The notes below the pieces were generated by a model, which was not told where the DNA came from, ran no database searches, and saw only the letters and a program-made list of their open reading frames with translations. From positions 1 through 53,592 of the IMG/VR virus record IMGVR_UViG_3300033143_005707: 53,592 bases of DNA; one strand, written 5' to 3'. The position numbers and the translations under genes are program-made. Below are positions 47,944 through 53,592 of the stretch, piece by piece. Source of the stretch: a virus. How positions within the stretch are numbered: the stretch's first letter is position 1; every line of letters begins with the position of its first letter.

Positions 47944-50938
47944 AATTTTTTACCTTTTCGTTAAATAATGCTTTTAATAAATTTTCAGCATGTTCTTTAT
48001 TGGCGAAGTGCGCCATAACAGGCAATGCCTGTTCCATTTTAATTCCACCATTCATTTTTGAAGTATCAATAGCAAAACCCATTTCAAATCCTTCGCCAAG
48101 TATTTTAGCTAACAGACTATAAAATTCCATTCCATCAACTAACATTCTTAGATGATTTCCTTCAAGTAGTTCTTCCCAAATTTTAATTCCTTCTACTGCC
48201 CGCTCTTTCATTTCATTAGTTATGTGACCACCATTAACTTCAATCTCATATTTACACATTTGAGAAAGGTCGCGCAACCACAGGAATTTACCCAATACAC
48301 GATCAGGATATTTTTTACGATCACGAACTAATAAATCTATATTACGATCAAACCTTTTACGGCGAATAATTTCAGTAGAATAACCGTGGTGTGCAATTTC
48401 CAAATCGGGAATTAACTGAACAAATCCAACGCCCTTGTTTAATTCTTTTTCGGGATGCTCATGCACTACACCATAAAATTTAATGCCCTTATGATTTCTA
48501 AATAAGCGGCAAGGCAAATCAGTTTTCATAACGCCTAAAGGTTCAATGGCGAAATGATGTTGCTTAACTGCATAGCCATCAAATTGATTGTTATGAAGAT
48601 ACTTATATATACGCTCAGGGTGAATTAAAATTTCATCTGCATCTAGCCAGAAAATCCAATCACCGGAAGCATCTTCAATAGATAAATTACGCGCTTCATC
48701 AAAACCGATTTCCAAAGGAGACTTAATTGTAATGACCTTAACTATAGGCCAGTTTCCTTTTATAGTTTCTTTGAAATTATTAATGATACCAAAAGTATGA
48801 TCAGTAGTATTTTCATCAACGGCAATTATAATTTCATCTGATATTTCTTTAATTGAATCTAGGCATTGCTTTAAACTTCCTTCTCCATCCTTAACAATTA
48901 AACAAGAAGAAACTGTTTGACGGCCGACCATGTTATTAAACTTGCGGACATAATCAATGCTGCGAGAAATTAATCCACATGGGTTTTTGAATATTGTTAT
49001 ATAACTCCCTAGCACATTGCCCCATTTTGAATTGCCAGAAGGAACAAGAGCAATATTAAATTCAGGATAGTGACCCCATAAATCATGTAAATCGTCACGC
49101 TCAAAATGATGCACATGAGCTCGCCACGGATAATGTTCTTCATAGCCTATAGCTTCCCAAGGTCCGAATGGTGTGGTTAAAATCATCATTGAATCTTTAT
49201 CTTTAAGATAGTTACATAAAGTATCTACATAATATTTTGGATCACCAATATGTTCAATCACTTCTGCCGCTATAATACAGTCAGCTAATGCAATTGATGT
49301 GATTTCTGCACCGGATTCTGCGAATGCTTTAATGATTCCGGTTTTATCTTTTTGTGGGATTGTCCCATGGATGAATTTGGCATTTCCGATTCCTGTTTCT
49401 CTGCACCAATCATTCGCTGTTTGAACATTAGATAATGTAATGTCAATACCTGTAAAATTTTTGTCTGGGAATCGCTTCGCAAGATTAATGGTATAATGTC
49501 CGTGAGCGCAGCCATAATCCAAAATGGTAGAGCCGCTAGGAAGAGACTTGATAATACTACTGACATGCTCAAAACGAGGATTACCATCCAAATTTTCTTC
49601 ACCATAATTTACTCCACGGTCTTTTTCATAATCGTAATATTTTTTATAATGTTCTTCCCAGTCATTGTTGAATGCAAACCCGTAACACTCGGATAATTCT
49701 TTTGTTACACCTGCAAGAATATTATCATCTAAATTATGCTCTGCCGGAATAAATTCATTAAGGGCATAAATATCGCTTGTATGAAGCATGTGGCGAGCCT
49801 TTGCTGCACTGGAGTTATTTCTATTCATACAAGTATGAACATGATCTAGTAACATCTCCGTGGCGTGAATCCATTCATATTTTTTAGCAGCAGCCGATTG
49901 GATTGCCCTCAATGGAGGATATTTTTCAGTTTTTTGAATTGCATCAACAAACATTTGCAAATCTGGCAATCCATCTTCACTTAATTCTAAAAGAATGCTT
50001 CCGCTATCTCTACAAGTTTCTGGCAACGCACCTTTCGTGGTTGAAATAAATGGTAGTCCTGCGGCCATACATTCCATCGCCGTTATACAACTTACTTCTT
50101 CAAAATCTTTTGCCGAAACATTTGGAGTTGGATAAACCATTGCATCACATTGGCGCATAACATCTGCCAATTCTTGTTTCGTTAACGCTCCTAAAATTGT
50201 CACGTTAGGTAAATCTTCACAACGCTGAGCTAGGTACTGATAATAATCTTGAGATTCAGCAGTTGTGTTTTCATAAGCACAAACATAGAGATGATATTTT
50301 TTATCAATCTTTGCAAGGCGTTCCATAATTCCATTGTATGCAACTAAGTGTTCTAGTCCACGTTCAGGGCGTGAGGAATAAAGTAATGATACTTGGTCTG
50401 AACGGCTTTTTTGTAAATGGTCTATAGTTAATTCTCGTTCAAACAAACTTAAATCAACACCGTTTTGAATTGGGAAAACATTATCAGGATTAATTCCATA
50501 AACTTCAACGTATTGTTTTTTATGAAATTCAGACACTGTAAGGATACCGTCCATGTTCCATAAGTTACTTTGAACAGAAACATTATTACGGACTTGAGCA
50601 AGGTCATGAACCCACCATAATTTAATTTTCGCAGCCCATCCATATTGAAATGCAGCAGGATGACGCTGAATAATTAAAACATCGTGTGGTGTGTTTTCAG
50701 CATAAAAATGAAAACGATCACCAAGTGGAGTTTGCTCAGTTGGACTACCAGCAAAAACATACTTGACTCCGTCCCATTCACCCTCTTCTTTTTCATTTGT
50801 GAAAAGGGTAACTCTATTTCCTTTGGCAGCTAATTCTTTCGCCATATAATAAGCGGCAGTTTCACTTCCACCAAGTGATTTAGATTTTATAGTTGCGCCG
50901 TTGAACGGCAGACCCATACAGTGTATGACAATGAACAT
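47924..50938 (-). CDS. Three-domain fusion: GT4 glycosyltransferase, methyltransferase, GT2 glycosyltransferase
   Basis: A 1004-aa protein with three enzymes in one chain. Residues ~1-390: GT-B (GT4) with SLGGSETAAYYMAKEL at the start and the C-terminal EVSCITAMECMAAGLPF near 288. Residues ~420-660: a SAM methyltransferase with ILDYGCAHGHYT near 470 and a post-motif AAEVIEHIGDP. Residues ~670-960: GT2 with SSCLIVKDGEGSL near 677 and the metal-binding WLDADEIL. No membrane span is seen. It sits among virion genes and follows the capsid gene, so it may glycosylate virion proteins or build an O-methylated glycan on them. AAACCGGAGA precedes the start. Confidence 0.83.
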   Translation of the reverse strand: MFIVIHCMGLPFNGATIKSKSLGGSETAAYYMAKELAAKGNRVTLFTNEKEEGEWDGVKYVFAGSPTEQTPLGDRFHFYAENTPHDVLIIQRHPAAFQYGWAAKIKLWWVHDLAQVRNNVSVQSNLWNMDGILTVSEFHKKQYVEVYGINPDNVFPIQNGVDLSLFERELTIDHLQKSRSDQVSLLYSSRPERGLEHLVAYNGIMERLAKIDKKYHLYVCAYENTTAESQDYYQYLAQRCEDLPNVTILGALTKQELADVMRQCDAMVYPTPNVSAKDFEEVSCITAMECMAAGLPFISTTKGALPETCRDSGSILLELSEDGLPDLQMFVDAIQKTEKYPPLRAIQSAAAKKYEWIHATEMLLDHVHTCMNRNNSSAAKARHMLHTSDIYALNEFIPAEHNLDDNILAGVTKELSECYGFAFNNDWEEHYKKYYDYEKDRGVNYGEENLDGNPRFEHVSSIIKSLPSGSTILDYGCAHGHYTINLAKRFPDKNFTGIDITLSNVQTANDWCRETGIGNAKFIHGTIPQKDKTGIIKAFAESGAEITSIALADCIIAAEVIEHIGDPKYYVDTLCNYLKDKDSMMILTTPFGPWEAIGYEEHYPWRAHVHHFERDDLHDLWGHYPEFNIALVPSGNSKWGNVLGSYITIFKNPCGLISRSIDYVRKFNNMVGRQTVSSCLIVKDGEGSLKQCLDSIKEISDEIIIAVDENTTDHTFGIINNFKETIKGNWPIVKVITIKSPLEIGFDEARNLSIEDASGDWIFWLDADEILIHPERIYKYLHNNQFDGYAVKQHHFAIEPLGVMKTDLPCRLFRNHKGIKFYGVVHEHPEKELNKGVGFVQLIPDLEIAHHGYSTEIIRRKRFDRNIDLLVRDRKKYPDRVLGKFLWLRDLSQMCKYEIEVNGGHITNEMKERAVEGIKIWEELLEGNHLRMLVDGMEFYSLLAKILGEGFEMGFAIDTSKMNGGIKMEQALPVMAHFANKEHAENLLKALFNEKVKNYESRYF

Positions 50939-50981
50939 TATATATTCTCCGGTTTTCTTTAGTTGAATTAATTAAAAATTA

Positions 50982-51143
50982 TTATTTAGATGATTTAACG
51001 ATTTTCGTTTTTTCGCCTACATCTATATTGTGCAACTCTTTCAGCTTATCAGCCGATTGAGCAGTACCTTTTTTTCTCAACTTGTCAATGTTTTTTAAAA
51101 CATCTTCGCGATTTTTATCTTCTACATGTGGTGTTAAAGCCAT
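50982..51143 (-). CDS. Small charged protein (53 aa)
   Basis: GGAG lies at good spacing before the ATG at 51143; a second in-frame ATG is two codons upstream. The product (MALTPHVEDKNREDVLKNI...) is helical, Lys-rich and ends KSSK. It stands just after the capsid terminator. Function unknown; possibly a minor head protein. Confidence 0.55.
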   Translation of the reverse strand: MALTPHVEDKNREDVLKNIDKLRKKGTAQSADKLKELHNIDVGEKTKIVKSSK

Positions 51144-51169
51144 TTTCATTTCTCCAATTTCATTTTTTT

Positions 51170-51210
51170 AAAAAGGACCCGAGGAACCAACCATGAAGAT
51201 TCCCCGAGCC
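51170..51210 (-). terminator. Terminator after the major capsid gene
   Basis: An 11-bp stem (51176-51186 with 51200-51210, three G-U pairs, GGCTCGGGGAA against TTCCTCGGGTC) then CTTTTT. Downstream late genes still need transcription, so it is probably leaky and keeps capsid mRNA in excess. Confidence 0.7.
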
Positions 51211-51226
51211 AATACCCAACTAACTC

Positions 51227-52183
51227 TTAAGAGGAGCTCGTTACGTTAGTCAGCAACATGCCATATTCAGCACCCGTTACTTTTTCCTCTTGATAGTAAC
51301 CAACTTCTATATCTTGAGCTTTTTTCTTAGTGTCATAAGGATGACGCTCAACTTGGAAGTTTGGTAAACCAGCTTGATTCCAACGGAAAGAATAACCAAA
51401 ACTTGGACGCTCTTTACTTGCACTCATCGGAGTGTAATGCGCCAAAACATGATCATCCCAAATCGTAGATAAGTTTTCAACTAAACCTTCACCAGCAGTA
51501 TTTTGGAAAGTACCGCCAACTTGAAGATCTTCAATTTCAAACAGATCCTTAACTTGCTCAATAGATGCGTAACCACCTCCATTATTAGTACCATAGATAA
51601 TATTCCGTACATCAGTATGACGACGGAAAGTTTGCCATGCCTTGATTCCGAAAGTTAAACGGTTTGGACGCTTGCCAGTAGAATACTGAACGTTATCCAA
51701 AATCGTATTAATATCACCAATAGGATCAGAACCAGCACCACCATCATTCCATGCACTACCAACGGCAGAATATGAACCAACATTAGAACCAGACGTAACC
51801 TTATTCGCAACACGAACTTCCCAATCCAATAACAACCCATCCATCACCAATTCCGTTTTACCGTTATTGAGATTATCTAAATAGATTGCATCAGCATTTT
51901 TAAAATCTTCAATTGGAATTGAGGATTTCAACGCATAGTTTTTGGCGTAGTACGTTTCCGAACTCACACTTTCTTCAATACGTTTAGCTTCAGTAGCCGG
52001 AGCACGTTTAGTATCGTGGATACGTAAACGGTCTTCGCGACTCCATATAACATAAAGATCAGACTGTTTTGCCACATCAACAATCGGCATAATCATGTCG
52101 GCGATAAAACCTTCAGGACGATAACCTAATGCGACTTCTGACAGAGCCTTATCAATATGTAGATCTTGAGCAGTAGCACCCAT
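51227..52183 (-). CDS. Major capsid protein
   Basis: A 318-aa protein, right size for a capsid subunit, directly after protease/scaffold and decoration genes. Blocks typical of E-type/HK97-fold capsids of Mu-like heads: LSEVALGYRPEGFIADMIMPIV, TYYAKNYALKSSIPIEDF, NRLTFGIKAWQTFRRH and SFRWNQAG. A strong terminator follows the gene, in line with high expression. Confidence 0.85.
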   Translation of the reverse strand: MGATAQDLHIDKALSEVALGYRPEGFIADMIMPIVDVAKQSDLYVIWSREDRLRIHDTKRAPATEAKRIEESVSSETYYAKNYALKSSIPIEDFKNADAIYLDNLNNGKTELVMDGLLLDWEVRVANKVTSGSNVGSYSAVGSAWNDGGAGSDPIGDINTILDNVQYSTGKRPNRLTFGIKAWQTFRRHTDVRNIIYGTNNGGGYASIEQVKDLFEIEDLQVGGTFQNTAGEGLVENLSTIWDDHVLAHYTPMSASKERPSFGYSFRWNQAGLPNFQVERHPYDTKKKAQDIEVGYYQEEKVTGAEYGMLLTNVTSSS

Positions 52184-52194
52184 AATAAAACTCC

Positions 52195-52545
52195 TTATGC
52201 GATTAGCATTCCGTTAGCAAAGTTGAAAATACCTTCACCAATTCCACCAGAAGAAACAGCCGCGATTGCGCGACCAATACATGATTGACCAGATGTAACA
52301 GTGGACATATATCCAGATTCTGTTACGGTCAATAGCGCACCCGCATTAATCGCAGCTTTTGCGACATAGCGACTACGACCAAAATATCCAACAGTTAAAT
52401 CTTTTCCAGAAGCATCTGGTTTATTTTGTTGGATACCCATAGCAAGAGCATTTGCAGCGATTGTTCCACCAACTACGACAGCCTTATATTGAGAAGCAGA
52501 TAAATCCGCTCCGGCTGCCAATGGAATACTTTCTAAATATGACAT
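52195..52545 (-). CDS. Head decoration protein, DUF2190-like (116 aa)
   Basis: Small beta protein with QYKAVVVGGTIAANALAMGI and AKAAINAGALLTVTESGYM, the DUF2190 pattern found next to capsid genes, where trimers stabilise the shell. Position between scaffold and capsid agrees. Confidence 0.75.
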   Translation of the reverse strand: MSYLESIPLAAGADLSASQYKAVVVGGTIAANALAMGIQQNKPDASGKDLTVGYFGRSRYVAKAAINAGALLTVTESGYMSTVTSGQSCIGRAIAAVSSGGIGEGIFNFANGMLIA

Positions 52546-52546
52546 T

Positions 52547-53083
52547 TTAAGCCTCCATCATTTTAGTGTAACGATCAGCTAAATCAAGATCAGCTTTAAG
52601 GACTGCGGTTTTCGCAATAGAGAATTTCTTCTCACCATGTTTTGCCATATACTCATTTGTCCGAGCAACAACAATTTCACTTGGCGACTTATCGCTTTCT
52701 TGTTCAACAGCATTCGCCTTCAGGCGAGCTTGTTCTGCACCAAAATATGTTGGATTAGCATCAATCGCTTTTTCCAAAGATTCAACAGCAAATAAAGTAG
52801 CTTCTTTATTTTCTGCCTGATCATATGAAGTCAACATTTCAGTACGAGTAAATGGCGCAATCTTTTTATCCTTGACCATTCCGTCCAAACGCTTTTCTAA
52901 TAAACCGCGTTCTTCAACTTGCTTACGATTCTGCTCAATAGCTTCATTCGCTGCAAACTTTGCTTTATTGTCAATCTTGTCTTTTTCAAGAGCAGTATTG
53001 GCAGTAACAAGTTTCGCAGTTTCAGCCTGAGAAGCAGAAAGCTGTAATTTAAGCGTTTTCATTTCTTCGCTTTCTTCAGCCAT
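52547..53083 (-). CDS. Nested scaffold protein (internal in-frame start)
   Basis: At 53083 an in-frame ATG (MAEESEEMKTLKLQLSASQ) follows a strong AAGGAG at ideal spacing, inside the protease gene. The 178-aa product is coiled and charged, as expected of scaffold. It parallels lambda C/Nu3 and Mu I/Z, where the same trick makes excess scaffold over protease. Confidence 0.8.
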   Translation of the reverse strand: MAEESEEMKTLKLQLSASQAETAKLVTANTALEKDKIDNKAKFAANEAIEQNRKQVEERGLLEKRLDGMVKDKKIAPFTRTEMLTSYDQAENKEATLFAVESLEKAIDANPTYFGAEQARLKANAVEQESDKSPSEIVVARTNEYMAKHGEKKFSIAKTAVLKADLDLADRYTKMMEA

Positions 53084-53572
53084 TTCTTTACTCCTTGATT
53101 TCGTTTCAATTGATGTTGCTGTAAAGGCAACACGTTTTTTAAAGGAAAGTGGATCTTTACTCATATAGCTTGTCAAATCAGCAATCGTATTAACAGCCGG
53201 TATATCCGCACCGAGCAACGCTACTCCAGATAAGACTAAATCATAAACACTTCCTTTATGTTCAACACCATATTCCAATTCTATTGAAACATGTTTATAC
53301 AACTTCTTTGTCATTGCATCATATACAATTTTTGGCATGTCCGTAAATTTTGCTACTAGCTTTTCACCACGGACAAATAAATCAGTAACCCAACCCAGAG
53401 CGGGCTGACCATCGGTCATTCCTTGTTCTTCATTATGTCCAAATTTTAATGGTACATCATGAACTTCTTTTAGGGAACTAAATGAACTAGCAATAGCCAT
53501 TAGATCACCTTTCTCAAATGGAAAGCCGTTCCAAGTTCCCGTGGCAAATACTTCAACTTCTAATTCATACAT
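52547..53572 (-). CDS. Head maturation protease with C-terminal scaffold (Mu gpI-like)
   Basis: The N-terminal ~155 residues match Mu protein I proteases: FATGTWNGFPFEKGDL, VPLKFGHNEE (His), ALGWVTDLFVRG and KHVSIELEYG, with a LSGVALLGADIPAV (Ser) block. A helical, charged C-terminal region follows, typical of scaffold. A second start inside the gene gives the scaffold alone. The protease cleaves scaffold and itself during head maturation. GAGGAG before the ATG; the gene crosses the window ends. Confidence 0.83.
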   Translation of the reverse strand: MYELEVEVFATGTWNGFPFEKGDLMAIASSFSSLKEVHDVPLKFGHNEEQGMTDGQPALGWVTDLFVRGEKLVAKFTDMPKIVYDAMTKKLYKHVSIELEYGVEHKGSVYDLVLSGVALLGADIPAVNTIADLTSYMSKDPLSFKKRVAFTATSIETKSRSKEMAEESEEMKTLKLQLSASQAETAKLVTANTALEKDKIDNKAKFAANEAIEQNRKQVEERGLLEKRLDGMVKDKKIAPFTRTEMLTSYDQAENKEATLFAVESLEKAIDANPTYFGAEQARLKANAVEQESDKSPSEIVVARTNEYMAKHGEKKFSIAKTAVLKADLDLADRYTKMMEA

Positions 53573-53592
53573 TTTTCTTTCTCCTCACGTAA
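53479..53592. repeat. Terminal direct repeat, right copy
   Basis: Exact copy of bases 1-114. Collapsing it gives a 53,478-bp circle in which the protease gene is continuous with the upstream radical SAM gene. Confidence 0.95.

Noticed and set aside
1-53592. tRNA genes
   Set aside because: No cloverleaf with a T-arm GTTCGA-type core and CCA-end context was seen on either strand by eye; a dedicated scan would be needed to be sure.

Overview
The window is one complete double-stranded DNA bacteriophage genome written as a linearised circle. Bases 1-114 are repeated exactly at 53479-53592, so the unique length is 53,478 bp, and the head-protease gene at the right end runs on into the first 94 bases. 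The DNA is visibly AT-rich and densely packed, with many ATGA, GTGA and TAATG overlaps. The host is probably a Gram-negative, low-GC bacterium: there is an Rz/Rz1 spanin pair, three proteins with lipoboxes, and a CMP-Kdo synthetase homologue. The tape-measure protein, tail-tube protein, frameshifted tail chaperone and absence of any sheath gene indicate a siphovirus. I found no integrase, transposase, repressor or tRNA, so a virulent lifestyle is likely although several head genes are of phage Mu type.

Layout. Minus strand, 9492 down to 7264: a primase/DUF3987 replication protein behind a terminator-like leader hairpin. Plus strand, 9763-32307: the early/middle region. It starts with a run of very small genes (zinc-finger, membrane and TSCPD proteins, a peptide deformylase). 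Recombination genes follow (Sak4-like ATPase, DUF669-type SSB, PD-(D/E)XK nuclease, DEAH helicase). A non-coding repeat-bearing stretch of about 0.7 kb (possible origin) comes next, then small genes and a MoxR-type ATPase with a VWA-like partner. Last are a GT-B glycosyltransferase, a DnaQ-like exonuclease, a C-family DNA polymerase, an HD nucleotidase, a ThyX-like protein that looks internally duplicated, a HAD phosphatase, a KdsB homologue and a nucleoside deoxyribosyltransferase.

Minus strand, 6988 through position 1 and round to 32310: the late region. In transcription order it holds a PD-(D/E)XK protein, small and large terminase, a portal fused to a Mu F-like domain, two tandem radical SAM enzymes, head protease with nested scaffold, DUF2190 decoration protein and major capsid protein. 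Then come a 1004-aa glycosyltransferase-methyltransferase-glycosyltransferase fusion, fibre or decoration proteins including an 899-aa repeat protein, connector genes, tail tube, frameshifted chaperones, tape measure, tail tip, and a lysis cassette (amidase, holin candidates, spanins).

The parts most worth attention are these. (1) The radical SAM pair and the three-domain glycosyltransferase sit in the virion operon, suggesting enzymatic modification of virion proteins or glycans. (2) A Kdo-type sugar-activation set lies beside a duplicated ThyX-like enzyme and nucleotide enzymes. (3) A metzincin-like lipoprotein has a signal peptide that is only reached from an AUA codon inside a gene overlap. 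(4) A recurring hairpin plus AAACTGGAGA element precedes many early genes. (5) A 60-bp repeat lies in a reading frame that stays open past a TGA stop. All functional statements come from reading the sequence and family knowledge; no search was run.
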